DNA of 64,000 nt from Thermomonas sp. (GTDB lineage Bacteria > Pseudomonadota > Gammaproteobacteria > Xanthomonadales > Xanthomonadaceae). Shown here piece by piece: positions 30,506 to 39,950 of this stretch. The stretch spans positions 1-64,000 of the forward strand of contig NZ_JAMQHN010000122.1 of NCBI RefSeq assembly GCF_025993755.1. Direction: 5' to 3'. The notes below the pieces were generated by a model, which ran no database searches, was not told the origin of the DNA, and saw only the letters and a program-made list of their open reading frames with translations. A program made the translations under genes and the position numbers. Each line of letters begins with the position of its first letter. Positions within the stretch are counted from its first letter, which is position 1.

Positions 30506-30937
30506 TCATGACGGTGTTCTTGAAACCACTGCGGCATCACCAAATCGCCCTTGCGGATGGTGGGGAATAACGGATCCAGCCCCACCTTCCTGACTGTCGC
30601 GCGCAAATCCCCTACGCGACGATACCCGTCCACCCCGCCGTCCCGAATTTTTCGCGGCAAAGATCGCACTGTGCACGGCCACCGCGAAGGCCTCGGGATC
30701 GACCCCGTACATCTGCGTCTGCGGCGGCACCCCGGCGATGCCGACGGCGGTCAGCATGTCCAGACTCACGTTCGCCGGCAGTCCGACCAGCGCGGCGTTG
30801 ACCGCATCCAGCGCGCTGTCGGGTTCGAGGAAGAAATCACCGCTGACGGCGACCGCACGCAGCACGCCGTCGACGATGGCGACGTCGGCCACCACCAGCT
30901 TGCCGGCCGGCATCTTGTATTCGCCGTGTCCGCGCAT
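30506..30937 (-). CDS. Stand-alone lipoate-protein-ligase C-terminal accessory domain
   Basis: A 143-residue product from ATG 30937. Residues 3-100 contain H-G-E-Y-K-M-P-A-G-K-L-V-V-A-D-V, V-S-G-D-F-F-L-E-P-D-S-A-L-D-A-V-N-A-A-L and A-V-A-V-H-S-A-I-F, which correspond to the small C-terminal domain of LplA-type lipoate-protein ligases, best matching the form fused to actinobacterial ligases. The catalytic ligase domain is absent here. The last ~45 residues are basic and low complexity, perhaps because the true end has been altered. It starts 74 nt downstream of cysNC with a weak ribosome site, and could be read from that operon. It may partner a separate ligase encoded elsewhere. Confidence 0.6.
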   Translation of the reverse strand: MRGHGEYKMPAGKLVVADVAIVDGVLRAVAVSGDFFLEPDSALDAVNAALVGLPANVSLDMLTAVGIAGVPPQTQMYGVDPEAFAVAVHSAIFAAKNSGRRGGRVSSRRGFARDSQEGGAGSVIPHHPQGRFGDAAVVSRTPS

Positions 30938-31011
30938 GGGGGCATTCAAGGCCGAGGCGCGCGCCGTGCTTGACCCCGGACAAGCCCGCGGCGGTCGGGT
31001 TTCGGGGTGGG

Positions 31012-32907
31012 CTACGTCGCGTTGTGGTAGCCCAACGCGGCCAGCACGCGATCGGCCAAAGTGGCGGCGTCGGCTTCTTGGGTGCCCAGGCGCAATTCCG
31101 GCGCCTCCGGAACTTCGTAAGGCGAATCGATCCCGGTGAAGTTGGCCAGTTCGCCGCGGCGCGCCTTGGCGTAAAGCCCCTTGACATCGCGGCGCTCGGC
31201 ATCGGCCAGTGGGGTGTCGACGTAGACCTCCAGGAATTCGCCCGGCTCGAACAGCGCCCGCGCCATCGCCCGTTCGGCGCGGAACGGACTGATGAAGCTG
31301 ACCAGCACGATCAGGCCGGCGTCGGTCATCAGTTTCGCCACTTCGGCAACGCGCCGGATGTTCTCGACGCGATCCTCGTCGGTGAAGCCCAGGTCCTTGT
31401 TGAGGCCGTGACGGACGTTGTCGCCGTCGAGCAGGTAGGTGTGCTTGCCCAGCGCCAGCAGTTTCTTTTCGACGAGGTTGGCGATCGTCGATTTGCCGGC
31501 GCCGGACAGGCCGGTGAACCACAGGCAGCGCGGCTGCTGGTGCTTGATCGCGGCGCGTTCGCCCTTGTCGATGTCGAGGTGCTGCCAGTGGATGTTGCCG
31601 GCGCGGCGCAGCGCGAATTCCAGCGTGCCGGCGGCGACCGTGGCATTGCTCTGGCGGTCGATCAGGATGAAACCGCCGAGCGCGCGGCTGTCGGCGTAGG
31701 ACTCGAACGGAATCGGCTGGTCGAGGTGCAGATTGCACAGCCCGACTTCGTTGAGTTCGAGGTGCTTGGCCGCCAGCTCTTCCTGGGTGTTGACGTCGAC
31801 CTTGTGCTTGATCTCGGTGACCGACGCGCCGATGGTGCGGGTGCCCAGCTTGAGCAGGTACGGCCGTCCCGGCAGCAGGCGCTCGTCGCCCATCCACAGG
31901 ACGTGGGCGGCGAACTGGTCGGCGACTTCCAGCGGGCTGGACGCCAGCGCGATCACGTCGCCGCGACTGGCGTCGATTTCATCGGTCAGGGTCAGGGTGA
32001 CGGCCTGCCCGGTCGTCGCCTGTTCGAGATCGCCGTCGGCGGTGACGATCCGCGCCACGTGCGAGCGCCGGCCCGAGGGCTGCACCACGATCTCGTCGCC
32101 GGAAGCCACGGCTCCGGACACCACGGTTCCCGCGAAGCCGCGGAAATTCTGGTTGGGTCGGCACACCCACTGCACCGGCATGCGGAACGCGGATTCGGTG
32201 TCGTGGCGATCGACCGGCACCGTTTCCAGCAGTTCCAGCAGCGTGGGGCCGGCGTACCACGGGGTGCGCTGCGAACGCGCGATCATGTTGTCGCCCTGCA
32301 GCGCCGACAGCGGCAGGCAATCGACGTGGGCGATGCCCAGGTGCGCGGCCAGCGCGCGGTACTGGCCCGCGATGGCGTCGAACACCGCCTGATCGAAATC
32401 GACCAGATCCATCTTGTTGACCGCCAGGATCACCCGGTCGATGCCCAGCAGCTTGACGATGTAGCTGTGGCGGCGGGTCTGGGTGAGCAGGCCCTTGCGG
32501 GCGTCGACCAGCACCACGGCCACGTCGGCGGTCGAGGCGCCGGTGGCCATGTTGCGGGTGTACTGCTCGTGGCCGGGGCAGTCGGCGACGATGAACTTGC
32601 GGCGTTCGGTGCCGAAGAAGCGGTAGGCGACGTCGATGGTGATGCCCTGCTCGCGTTCGGCGGCCAGGCCATCGACCAGCAGCGCGAAGTCGATCTCGCC
32701 GTTCTGGGTGCCGAAGCGCCGGCTGTCGGCCTCCAGCGCGCTGACCTGATCGTCCAGCAGCAGCTTGGTGTCGTGCAGCAGCCGCCCGATCAGGGTGCTC
32801 TTGCCGTCGTCCACGCTGCCGCAGGTGATGAAGCGCAGCAGGCCCTTGGTTTCGTGCTGCTGCAGATAGGCCGCAACCGCGGTCTCGGCGCTCGTCGCGG
32901 CATTCAT
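31012..32907 (-). CDS. cysN/cysC: Bifunctional sulfate adenylyltransferase subunit 1 / APS kinase
   Basis: CysN is the GTPase that drives sulfate adenylation by CysD; the fused CysC kinase then converts APS to PAPS. In the 631-residue protein the CysN part (about 1-440) has G-S-V-D-D-G-K-S-T (P-loop from residue 30), D-C-P-G-H-E-Q-Y and N-K-M-D-L, followed by EF-Tu-like beta barrels. The CysC part (about 445-631) has its own P-loop G-L-S-G-A-G-K-S-T and the D-G-D-N-V-R-H-G-L substrate motif. The ATG at 32907 overlaps the cysD stop (TGATG), so stoichiometric co-translation is likely. Long upstream in-frame sequence lies antisense-free but inside cysD and is rejected. Confidence 0.97.
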   Translation of the reverse strand: MNAATSAETAVAAYLQQHETKGLLRFITCGSVDDGKSTLIGRLLHDTKLLLDDQVSALEADSRRFGTQNGEIDFALLVDGLAAEREQGITIDVAYRFFGTERRKFIVADCPGHEQYTRNMATGASTADVAVVLVDARKGLLTQTRRHSYIVKLLGIDRVILAVNKMDLVDFDQAVFDAIAGQYRALAAHLGIAHVDCLPLSALQGDNMIARSQRTPWYAGPTLLELLETVPVDRHDTESAFRMPVQWVCRPNQNFRGFAGTVVSGAVASGDEIVVQPSGRRSHVARIVTADGDLEQATTGQAVTLTLTDEIDASRGDVIALASSPLEVADQFAAHVLWMGDERLLPGRPYLLKLGTRTIGASVTEIKHKVDVNTQEELAAKHLELNEVGLCNLHLDQPIPFESYADSRALGGFILIDRQSNATVAAGTLEFALRRAGNIHWQHLDIDKGERAAIKHQQPRCLWFTGLSGAGKSTIANLVEKKLLALGKHTYLLDGDNVRHGLNKDLGFTDEDRVENIRRVAEVAKLMTDAGLIVLVSFISPFRAERAMARALFEPGEFLEVYVDTPLADAERRDVKGLYAKARRGELANFTGIDSPYEVPEAPELRLGTQEADAATLADRVLAALGYHNAT

Positions 32908-33833
32908 CAGAAATACCCCTCCTGCTTCTTCTTCTCCATCGAGGCGGTGGGATCGTGGTCGATCACCCGCCCCTGGCGCTCGGAGGTGGTGGCGATGAGC
33001 ATTTCGGCGATGATCTTTTCGAGGGTGTCGGCGTCCGATTCGATCGCGCCGGTCAGCGGATAGCAGCCCAGCGTGCGGAAGCGCACCTGCTTCATCATCG
33101 GCGTTTCGCCGGGATGCAGCGGCAGGCGGTCGTCGTCGACCATGATCAGCGCGCCGTCGCGCTCGACCACCGGCCGCTCCTTGGCCAGGTACAGCGAGGG
33201 CACTTCGATCTTCTCGCGGAAGATGTACAGCCAGATGTCGAGCTCGGTCCAGTTCGACAGCGGGAAGGCGCGCACCGACTCGCCCTTGTGGATGCGGGCG
33301 TTGTACAGGTTCCACAGCTCCGGCCGCTGGTGCTTCGGGTCCCAGCGGTGCTGGGCGTTGCGGAAGCTGAAGATGCGTTCCTTGGCGCGCGACTTTTCCT
33401 CGTCGCGGCGGGCGCCGCCGATGGCGGCATCGAAACCGTACTTGTCCAGCGCCTGCTTGAGCGCCTGGGTTTTCATCACGTCGGTATGGACGGTGGCGCC
33501 GTGGGTGATCGGGTTGATCCCGCGCGCCAGCCCGTCGGGATTGGTGTAGACGTGCAGCGTGACGCCGGTTTCGGCGGCGCGGCGGTCGCGGAAGGCGATC
33601 ATCTCGCGGAACTTCCACGTGGTGTCCACGTGCAGCAGCGGAATCGGCGGCCTGGCCGGATGAAACGCCTTGAGCAGCAGGTGCAGCAGCACCGAGCTGT
33701 CCTTGCCCACCGAATACAGCAGCACCGGATTGCTGAACTCGGCGGCGACCTCCCGCATGATGTGGATGCTTTCGGCTTCGAGCTGGTCGAGGTGGGACAG
33801 TCCGTTGTTCAAGTCGCGCGCCGTCGTGATCAC
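32907..33833 (-). CDS. cysD: Sulfate adenylyltransferase subunit 2
   Basis: CysD is the ATP sulfurylase catalytic subunit of the CysDN complex (sulfate + ATP to APS). The 308-residue protein belongs to the PAPS-reductase/N-type PP-loop ATPases; the PP-loop is Y-S-V-G-K-D-S-S-V (about residues 40-48) and [15 protein letters not shown] is the family block. The start is GTG at 33833; there is no good Shine-Dalgarno sequence, but it lies only 15 nt after the upstream gene's stop. It ends by overlapping cysNC. PAPS reduction genes (cysH/I/J) are not in the window. Confidence 0.97.
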   Translation of the reverse strand: MITTARDLNNGLSHLDQLEAESIHIMREVAAEFSNPVLLYSVGKDSSVLLHLLLKAFHPARPPIPLLHVDTTWKFREMIAFRDRRAAETGVTLHVYTNPDGLARGINPITHGATVHTDVMKTQALKQALDKYGFDAAIGGARRDEEKSRAKERIFSFRNAQHRWDPKHQRPELWNLYNARIHKGESVRAFPLSNWTELDIWLYIFREKIEVPSLYLAKERPVVERDGALIMVDDDRLPLHPGETPMMKQVRFRTLGCYPLTGAIESDADTLEKIIAEMLIATTSERQGRVIDHDPTASMEKKKQEGYF

Positions 33834-33848
33834 AAACGAGGGATTTTA

Positions 33849-35489
33849 TCAGGTTGTCTTGCTTGTCCGCAGGCGCAGCAGCCGCTCCGGAGCGGCGAAA
33901 GTGTCGCTGCGCGATTCCTCCCAGTAATCGCGGAACACGGCGTGACGGGGAATGCGCCCCTCCAGAAGTTCGCCCGGCTCGAGGAAGCGATACAGCGCCG
34001 CGAACGAGCGCACCTCGGTATTGGAAACGCGGCGCAGGATGTGCTCGGGGCCCAGTTCGTCGGGATGGCTCAGGCCCGCGGCGCACAGCAGGTCGCGCAG
34101 CGCGCGCAGGGTGTTGTCGTGGTACTCGGCGACGCGGGTGGTCTTGTCGGGTACGTCGAGGTGCTTCCAGCGGCTCGGATCCTGGGTCGCGATTCCGGTC
34201 GGACAGCGATTGGTATGGCAGCTCAGCGACTGGATGCATCCCAGCGAGAACATGAAACCGCGCGCGGCGTTGCACCAGTCGGCCCCCAACGCCATGGTGC
34301 GGGCGATGTCGAACGCGCTGACCACCTTGCCGGCTGCGCCGACCTTGATGCGGTCGCGCAGGCCCAGTCCGACCAGGGTGTTGTGCACCAGCAGCAATCC
34401 TTCGTGCATCGGCACGCCGACGTGATCGACGAACTCGGCCGGCGCCGCGCCGGTGCCGCCTTCGGCACCATCGACCACGATGAAATCCGGCAACAGTTCC
34501 GGACGCGATGCCGCACTCTCCTGCATGGCCTTGGCGATCCCGAACCATTCCCACGGATGTCCGATCGCCAGCTTGAAGCCGGTCGGCTTGCCGCCGGATT
34601 TCTCGCGCAGGCGAGCGACGAACTCCAGCAGGCCCAGCGGGGTCGAGAACGCCGAATGCTTCGCCGGCGACACGCAGTCCTGCCCCATCGGCACGTCGCG
34701 CGTCGCGGCGATCTCGGGACTGAGCTTGGCCGCCGGAAGCACCCCGCCGTGGCCCGGCTTGGCGCCCTGCGAGAGCTTGATCTCGATCATCTTCACCTGC
34801 GGGTCGTTGGCCTGCTCGGTGAAGCGCGCCTCGTTGAAACTGCCGTCGTGGTTGCGGCAACCGAAGTAGCCCGAGCCCAGCTCCCACACCAGGTCGCCGC
34901 CGTTCTCGCGGTGGTAGGGCGAGATCGAGCCTTCGCCGGTATCGTGATAGAAGTTGCCGCGCCTGGCGCCGCCGTTGAGGGCGCGAATCGCCGCCGCCGA
35001 CAGCGCACCGAAGCTCATCGCGGAAATGTTGAACACGCTGGCCGAATACGGTTGCTTCGATCCGGCGCCGATCGTGATCCGGAAATCGTGATCGGCCACT
35101 TCGGCCGGCGCCATCGAATGGTTGATCCATTCGTAATCGGTGCCGTAGACATTGCGCAGCGTGCCGAACGGCCGCACGTCGTTGACGGCCTTGGCGCGCT
35201 GGTAGACCAGGGCGCGCTGCTCGCGCGAGAACGGCACCTTGTCGGTGTCGGCCTGGATGAAGTACTGCCGGATCTCCGGGCCGATGGTCTCCAGCCCGTA
35301 GCGGAAATTGGCCAGCAGCGGGTAATTGCGGCGCAGCGTGCTCTTGCGCTGGAGCATGTCGAACGTGCCCATCAGCGCCAGCCCGCCGAACACCGCCACG
35401 CCCCACCACGCCAGCGAAAACCGGAATGCCAGGGCCAGCATGACCAGGGCAAGGACGATGCTGGAGACGTAGGCGGTATAGCGGGACAT
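33849..35489 (-). CDS. FMN-binding glutamate synthase-like protein (GltB central/FMN domain)
   Basis: This 546-residue protein has two N-terminal hydrophobic segments (about 6-45), so it is probably membrane-anchored, followed by a TIM-barrel FMN domain of the glutamate synthase family. Seen are [49 protein letters not shown] and a Cys cluster [20 protein letters not shown] for a 3Fe-4S-type centre. It lacks the glutaminase domain, so true glutamate synthase activity is not assured. The ATG at 35489 follows AGGAG. Only 15 nt separate it from cysD. Confidence 0.9.
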   Translation of the reverse strand: MSRYTAYVSSIVLALVMLALAFRFSLAWWGVAVFGGLALMGTFDMLQRKSTLRRNYPLLANFRYGLETIGPEIRQYFIQADTDKVPFSREQRALVYQRAKAVNDVRPFGTLRNVYGTDYEWINHSMAPAEVADHDFRITIGAGSKQPYSASVFNISAMSFGALSAAAIRALNGGARRGNFYHDTGEGSISPYHRENGGDLVWELGSGYFGCRNHDGSFNEARFTEQANDPQVKMIEIKLSQGAKPGHGGVLPAAKLSPEIAATRDVPMGQDCVSPAKHSAFSTPLGLLEFVARLREKSGGKPTGFKLAIGHPWEWFGIAKAMQESAASRPELLPDFIVVDGAEGGTGAAPAEFVDHVGVPMHEGLLLVHNTLVGLGLRDRIKVGAAGKVVSAFDIARTMALGADWCNAARGFMFSLGCIQSLSCHTNRCPTGIATQDPSRWKHLDVPDKTTRVAEYHDNTLRALRDLLCAAGLSHPDELGPEHILRRVSNTEVRSFAALYRFLEPGELLEGRIPRHAVFRDYWEESRSDTFAAPERLLRLRTSKTT

Positions 35490-35515
35490 GACGGCTCCTG
35501 CGCTGGTTTGACCAT

Positions 35516-35602
35516 TGGTGCCCGGAGTGGGGATCGAACCCACATGGCCTTGCGGCCGAGGGATTTTAAGTCCCTTGCGTCTACCAGTTTCGCCACCCGG
35601 GC
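35516..35602 (-). tRNA. tRNA-Leu (anticodon TAA)
   Basis: The minus strand folds as an 87-nt class II tRNA including encoded CCA. The acceptor stem GCCCGGG pairs with TCCGGGC, the anticodon loop CTTAAAA gives TAA, the long variable arm is TCGGCCGCAAGGCCA-like, and the T arm carries GGTTCGATCCC. It is the last of three tRNA genes read in the same direction as pgsA. Confidence 0.97.
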
Positions 35603-35660
35603 CCGTTGCCGAAGCTTAACGCGAAGGTGGCTTGCTTGGCCTGTTATTCGTTGTTCGGGC

Positions 35661-35762
35661 GTTCGGTGTGGTGATGGCAGGGGACAATCGGCGGCATGGA
35701 TGCCGCCGATTAGCCTACATGGACGTACTTGCGGCGTGTCCCCTGCCATCATCACACCGAAC
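35661..35762. repeat. 102-bp nested inverted repeat in the tRNA cluster
   Basis: Outer arms 35661-35686 and 35737-35762 are 26 bp with a single mismatch (GTTCGGTGTGGTGATGGCAG... against its complement). Inside the left half a second perfect palindrome at 35686-35711 has 12-bp arms closing on CATGGATG. It lies between tRNA-Cys and tRNA-Leu and contains no coding sequence. It could be a MITE-like element or a large processing/termination structure. Confidence 0.85.
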
Positions 35763-35800
35763 GCACGCGCGCATGATTTTCACGGCCGCCGCAAACGAAG

Positions 35801-35822
35801 AGGCCCCGCAATTGCGGGGCCT
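35801..35822 (-). terminator. hairpin after tRNA-Cys
   Basis: A perfect palindrome (AGGCCCCGCAA and its complement) forms a stem of at least 9 bp starting 6 nt beyond the tRNA-Cys 3' end on the minus strand. T-rich sequence after it is modest (CTTCGTTTG). Confidence 0.6.
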
Positions 35823-35828
35823 TTGGTT

Positions 35829-35902
35829 TGGAGGCCGAGGTCGGAATTGAACCGGCGTACGCGGATTTGCAGTCCGCTGCATGACCACTCTGCCACCCGG
35901 CC
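35829..35902 (-). tRNA. tRNA-Cys (anticodon GCA)
   Basis: A 74-nt cloverleaf on the minus strand with encoded CCA. Acceptor GGCCGGG pairs with CTCGGCC at its end, anticodon loop CTGCAAA gives GCA, and the T arm has GGTTCAATTCC. It lies between tRNA-Gly and tRNA-Leu. Confidence 0.97.
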
Positions 35903-35962
35903 GGTGGACTACATCGCGCGCATTCTTTCATACGTCATTGCGTCGCGCGATCCAAAAACAAC

Positions 35963-35984
35963 GAAGCCCCGCGGACGGGGCTTC
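35963..35984 (-). terminator. intrinsic terminator after tRNA-Gly
   Basis: A 9-bp stem (GAAGCCCCG / CGGGGCTTC, 4-nt loop) begins 10 nt beyond the tRNA-Gly 3' end and is followed on the minus strand by GTTGTTTTTGG, a reasonable U-tract. The tRNA genes may therefore be partly independent units. Confidence 0.8.
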
Positions 35985-35994
35985 ATCGTGGATA

Positions 35995-36070
<76 letters not shown>

Positions 36071-36093
36071 GTTGAGCCGCGTATTTTACGGGA

Positions 36094-36678
36094 TCACCTG
36101 CCGCTGTCAACAGATTGCGGCGGATCGTCGCGCAACGCCGGCCACGCGGCGCGCAGGTACTCGAAGCCCGACCACAGGGTCAGCAGCGCCGCCGCGGCCA
36201 GCAGCCATTCGCCGATCAGGAACACCGGGATGCCCCACAGCGGGTCGCGGTAGAGCAGGAAGCCCAGCGCGACCATCTGCACCGCGGTCTTGACCTTGCC
36301 GATCATTGCCACCGAGACCTTGGCATGCTGACCGATTTCGGCCATCCACTCGCGCAGGGCCGACACCGCGATCTCGCGGCCGATGATGACGCTGGCCCAC
36401 AGCGCCATCCACACGGTGTGATGGTGCTGGACGGTGACGACCAGCGCCGTGGTGACCATGAGCTTGTCGGCCACCGGGTCGAGGAACGCCCCGAAGCGCG
36501 AGGACAGACGGTAGCGACGGGCGATCCAGCCGTCCAGCCAGTCGGTGAGTGAAGCCAGGACGAAGACCGCGGTGGCAAGGGGGTTGGACCAGCGACCGCC
36601 GAGGTAATAGACGGCGACCAGCACAGGGATCAGGGCGATCCGGCCGAGCGTCAGCCAGGTGGGGAGGGTCACGGTCAT
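36094..36678 (-). CDS. pgsA: CDP-diacylglycerol-glycerol-3-phosphate 3-phosphatidyltransferase
   Basis: PgsA makes phosphatidylglycerol phosphate, the committed step to phosphatidylglycerol and cardiolipin, in the inner membrane. The 194-residue protein carries the CDP-alcohol phosphatidyltransferase signature D-G-x2-A-R-x8-G-x3-D-x3-D (Asp49, Gly50, Ala53, Arg54, Gly63, Asp67, Asp71) and several hydrophobic segments. The ribosome site is weak. It lies 91 nt downstream of uvrC; the uvrC-pgsA-tRNA order is classical in gammaproteobacteria. Confidence 0.97.
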   Translation of the reverse strand: MTVTLPTWLTLGRIALIPVLVAVYYLGGRWSNPLATAVFVLASLTDWLDGWIARRYRLSSRFGAFLDPVADKLMVTTALVVTVQHHHTVWMALWASVIIGREIAVSALREWMAEIGQHAKVSVAMIGKVKTAVQMVALGFLLYRDPLWGIPVFLIGEWLLAAAALLTLWSGFEYLRAAWPALRDDPPQSVDSGR

Positions 36679-36769
36679 CCGGGTATTCTAAGTCAACGTC
36701 GAACCGGCCTTGGGTCGCCATCATCGCGAAGACCTCGACCAACCATCCCGGCGGAGATCGAGAGACAGG

Positions 36770-38623
36770 CTATCGAGGCGTCGCCTCGCCCATCCCGTGC
36801 AGGTGCTCCCAGATCCGCTGCGCCAGCGCGCTGTTGACGCCTTCGACACGGGCGATCTCGTCGACCGCCGCCGCCTTCAGGCCCGGCAGTCCGCCGAAGT
36901 GGCGCAGCAGCGCGGCGCGACGGCGCGGCCCGATGCCGGGGATGTCCTCGAGACGGCTGGTGACGCGGGCCTTCAAGCGCCGCTGCCGGTGTCCGGTGAT
37001 GGCGAAGCGATGCGCTTCATCGCGCACCTGCTGGACCAGCTGCAGCGCCGGCGAGGCCGGCCCCGGCTCCACTTCGCGCCCGTCCGGAAGCAACAGGGTT
37101 TCCGCGCCCGGCTTGCGCTCCGGCCCCTTGGCCACGCCGACCAGCGCCACCCCGTCGACGCTGGCTTCCAGCAACACCGCACGCGCCTGCGCCACCTGCC
37201 CCGCCCCGCCGTCGATCAGCAGGACATCGGGCACCACCGCGTCCGGCGCGGCCTCGGCCACCGGACGGAAGCGCCGCTGCAGCGCCTGATGCATCGCCGC
37301 GTAGTCGTCGCCGGGCTGGATGCCGGTGATGTTGTAGCGCCGGTACTGCTTGCGCACCGGCCCTTGCGCATCGAACACAACGCAGGAAGCGACGGTGGCT
37401 TCGCCCAGGGTGTGGCTGATGTCGAAGCACTCGATCAGGTTGGGCAGCTCCGTCAGTCCGAGCAGATCGCGCAGCGCCTCGACCCGCGCCTGCTGGGCGC
37501 CGCTGCTGGTCACTTCCGCGGCCAGCGCCAGCGCGGCGTTGCGGCGAACCATGTCGAGCTTGGCCGCGCGTTCGCCGCGCACGCTGGTGCGCAGCGCGAC
37601 GCGGTGGCCGGCACGCTCGCCCAGCGCCCGTTCGATCAATTCGCGCTCGGGAATGTCGCGGTCGAGCACGATCTCGCCGGGCGCTGTGTGTTCGTTGTAG
37701 TACTGCGAAACGAAGGCGCCCAGCACTTCCCCGGCGCTGTCCTCGCCGTTGGTCCTGGGGAAGAACGCATGTGTGCCCAGGTTGCGGCCGGCGCGGAAGG
37801 CCAGCAGCAGCACGCAGGCCGAGCCGCCCTGCTGGGCCACCGCCAGCACGTCGAGATCGGCGCTGCGGCCGTCCATGGTCTGCCGCGATTGCAACTTTCG
37901 GATCGAGGCGATCATGTCGCGCAGTTGCGCGGCTTTCTCGAATTCCAGCGCATCGCTGGCCGCCTGCATCGACGCGGTCAGTTCGGCGCCCAGTTCGTCG
38001 CTGCGCCCTTCGAGGAACAGCTCGGCGCGGCGCACCGACTCCGCATAGGCGGCGGGATCGATCAGGTTCACGCAGGGCGCGCTGCAGCGACCGATCTGGT
38101 ACTGCAGGCAGGGCCGGCTGCGATTCTTGAACACGCTGTTCTCGCAATTGCGCAGCCGGAACAGCTTGTGCATCAGATTGAGCGTCTCGCGCACCGAGGT
38201 GACGTTCGGATACGGTCCGAAATAGCGGCCGGGGATCGTGCGCGGCCCGCGGTGCAGGGTCAGCCGCGGGAACTCGTCGGCGGTGATCAGCACATAGGGG
38301 TAGCTCTTGTCGTCGCGCAGCATCACGTTGTAGCGCGGCTGCAGCGACTTGATCAGTTCGTTTTCCAGCACCAGCGCGTCGGCTTCGCTGCGGGTGACGG
38401 TGACCTCGATGCGCGCCACCTGTGCCAGCATCGCCATGATGCGGGTCGGCTTCGGGGCGGCGTTGAAATAGCTGCCGACACGGTTGCGCAGGGCGCGGGC
38501 CTTGCCGACGTACAGGACCGTGTCGGCGGCATCGATCATCCGGTACACGCCCGGCGCCAGCGGCAGTCCGGCGGCAAAGGCGTGGCCGTCGAAGGTGGCG
38601 GCGTCGGAGGCGCGCTTGCCCAT
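36770..38623 (-). CDS. uvrC: Excinuclease ABC subunit C
   Basis: UvrC makes both incisions in nucleotide excision repair. The 617-residue protein has an N-terminal GIY-YIG-type nuclease domain (P-G-V-Y-R-M-I-D ... V-L-Y-V-G-K-A-R-A-L-R-N-R-V), a cysteine-containing linker (C-L-Q-Y-Q-I-G-R-C-S-A-P-C), the UvrB-binding UVR helix (about 205-240), the RNase H-like domain with C-F-D-I-S-H and L-L-I-D-G-G, and a helix-hairpin-helix tail (I-P-G-I-G-P-R-R-R). The ATG at 38623 lies 11 nt after the phosphatase stop. Longer frames extend into that gene. Confidence 0.97.
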   Translation of the reverse strand: MGKRASDAATFDGHAFAAGLPLAPGVYRMIDAADTVLYVGKARALRNRVGSYFNAAPKPTRIMAMLAQVARIEVTVTRSEADALVLENELIKSLQPRYNVMLRDDKSYPYVLITADEFPRLTLHRGPRTIPGRYFGPYPNVTSVRETLNLMHKLFRLRNCENSVFKNRSRPCLQYQIGRCSAPCVNLIDPAAYAESVRRAELFLEGRSDELGAELTASMQAASDALEFEKAAQLRDMIASIRKLQSRQTMDGRSADLDVLAVAQQGGSACVLLLAFRAGRNLGTHAFFPRTNGEDSAGEVLGAFVSQYYNEHTAPGEIVLDRDIPERELIERALGERAGHRVALRTSVRGERAAKLDMVRRNAALALAAEVTSSGAQQARVEALRDLLGLTELPNLIECFDISHTLGEATVASCVVFDAQGPVRKQYRRYNITGIQPGDDYAAMHQALQRRFRPVAEAAPDAVVPDVLLIDGGAGQVAQARAVLLEASVDGVALVGVAKGPERKPGAETLLLPDGREVEPGPASPALQLVQQVRDEAHRFAITGHRQRRLKARVTSRLEDIPGIGPRRRAALLRHFGGLPGLKAAAVDEIARVEGVNSALAQRIWEHLHGMGEATPR

Positions 38624-38634
38624 GCGCGTGCCGG

Positions 38635-39114
38635 TCAGTGCCGGCCCTCGCTCAGGCGGGCGACGATGCCCGCGGCGGCGGCGTCGATCAGACGGAAGGC
38701 GCGCTCGAAATCGCGCGCGCTGCCATAGTAGGGATCGGGCACATCCTTGTTGCCCACGCCCGCCCAATCGAGCAGCAGTTCGACGTCGGCGTGGGCGGTG
38801 CGCGGTTTTCGCACCCGGGCTTCGTGCAGGATGGTGCGGTCGGCGCACAGGATCAGGTCGAATTCGTCGAAATCCTCGTACTGCAGCCGGCGCGCGCGCA
38901 GGCCGGCGATGTCGATGTCGTGGCGCTGCGCGCATTCGATCGCGCGCGGATCGGGCGCGCAGCCGACGTGGGAGTCGCCGGTGCCCACCGAGTCCACCCG
39001 CACCCGCTTGTCCAGCCCGGCGGCGGCCAGGCGCGCGCGCAGCACGCCCTCGGCGGTCGGGGAGCGGCAGATGTTGCCCAGGCACACCATCAGGATCGAA
39101 AACGGTCGCGTCAT
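38635..39114 (-). CDS. Low-molecular-weight protein-tyrosine phosphatase
   Basis: This 159-residue cytoplasmic phosphatase has the P-loop C-L-G-N-I-C-R-S (nucleophile Cys11, Arg17) and the general-acid Asp127 in D-P-Y-Y. All catalytic residues are intact. Bacterial members often act on tyrosine kinases of polysaccharide synthesis, but no such kinase is nearby; homologues sit beside kdsB in this family of bacteria. The ATG at 39114 overlaps the kdsB stop (ATGA), and the frame from 39345 lies inside kdsB. Confidence 0.95.
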   Translation of the reverse strand: MTRPFSILMVCLGNICRSPTAEGVLRARLAAAGLDKRVRVDSVGTGDSHVGCAPDPRAIECAQRHDIDIAGLRARRLQYEDFDEFDLILCADRTILHEARVRKPRTAHADVELLLDWAGVGNKDVPDPYYGSARDFERAFRLIDAAAAGIVARLSEGRH

Positions 39115-39887
39115 GCGGTTTCTTGCAGTTGCCCGTAAATGCGCTGCGCGCGCGTCAAGTCGGCTTCGGTATCGACGCCGGGCGGAAACGGCGAAGGCGC
39201 CAGTTCCACCGCGATCCGCCAGCCGGCTTCGAGCGCGCGCAGTTGTTCGAGGGATTCGAGCCGTTCCAGCCGGCCCGGCGGCAGGGCGGCAAACGCCCGC
39301 AGCGCCGCGACGCGGTAGCCGTAGATGCCGACATGCCGCAGCCACTGCCCTTCCGGCAGCACGCTGCGGTCATGGGCAAAGGCATCGCGCGGCCAGGGCA
39401 CAGGAGCGCGGCTGAAATACAGCGCATCGCCGTTGCCCGCGCGAACGACCTTGACGGCGTTCGGATCGAGCAGGATTTCGACATCGGCAATCGGCGTGGC
39501 CAACGTGGCGATCCCCGCGCCGCTGTCGGCCAGGGTGCGCGCCACGCAGACGATGCCGTCCACCGGCGCGAAGGGCTCGTCGCCCTGCAGGTTGACGACG
39601 ATGGCGTCATCGGCCCAACCGGCAATGCCGGCGCACTCGGCGAGGCGGTCGGTCCCCGAGGCATGGTCGGGCGAAGTCATCGCCACCTGCACCCCGCTGC
39701 CGGCCAGCGCATCGGCGATGCGCGCGTCGTCGGTCGCCACCCAGACCGCGCTGGCACCGGCCGCCAACGCCCGGCGGGCGACCTGCAGCACCATCGGCAC
39801 GCCGCCGATCGGTCGCAGCGGCTTGCCGGGCAGCCGGGTCGAGGCGTGGCGCGCGGGGATGGCGACGATGAAGCCGGGCGTGGTCAT
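39111..39887 (-). CDS. kdsB: 3-deoxy-manno-octulosonate cytidylyltransferase
   Basis: KdsB activates Kdo as CMP-Kdo for the inner core of lipopolysaccharide. The 258-residue protein shows the nucleotidyltransferase start [15 protein letters not shown], the A-T-D-D strand, N-L-Q-G-D-E-P and the late H-V-G-I-Y-G-Y-R block, all standard. It lies between a repeat region and the phosphatase gene, about 200 nt downstream of lpxK, so both serve lipid A/core synthesis. Confidence 0.97.
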   Translation of the reverse strand: MTTPGFIVAIPARHASTRLPGKPLRPIGGVPMVLQVARRALAAGASAVWVATDDARIADALAGSGVQVAMTSPDHASGTDRLAECAGIAGWADDAIVVNLQGDEPFAPVDGIVCVARTLADSGAGIATLATPIADVEILLDPNAVKVVRAGNGDALYFSRAPVPWPRDAFAHDRSVLPEGQWLRHVGIYGYRVAALRAFAALPPGRLERLESLEQLRALEAGWRIAVELAPSPFPPGVDTEADLTRAQRIYGQLQETA

Positions 39888-39950
39888 GCGCCCATTATGG
39901 GGGAGCGCGCCGCGCGGGACGAATCTGTTGACATGTCGGGCTTCCTAGAG

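Noticed and set aside
30301..30669. Alternative 122-codon minus-strand frame overlapping the lipoate-domain gene end and the toxin-like gene start
   Set aside because: It overlaps both better-supported genes and shows no family; it could hint at a frameshift but cannot be called a gene.
30506..31897. 463-codon minus-strand frame starting inside cysNC
   Set aside because: Only its last third (from 30937) has recognisable protein similarity; the rest is an out-of-frame reading of the cysC part.
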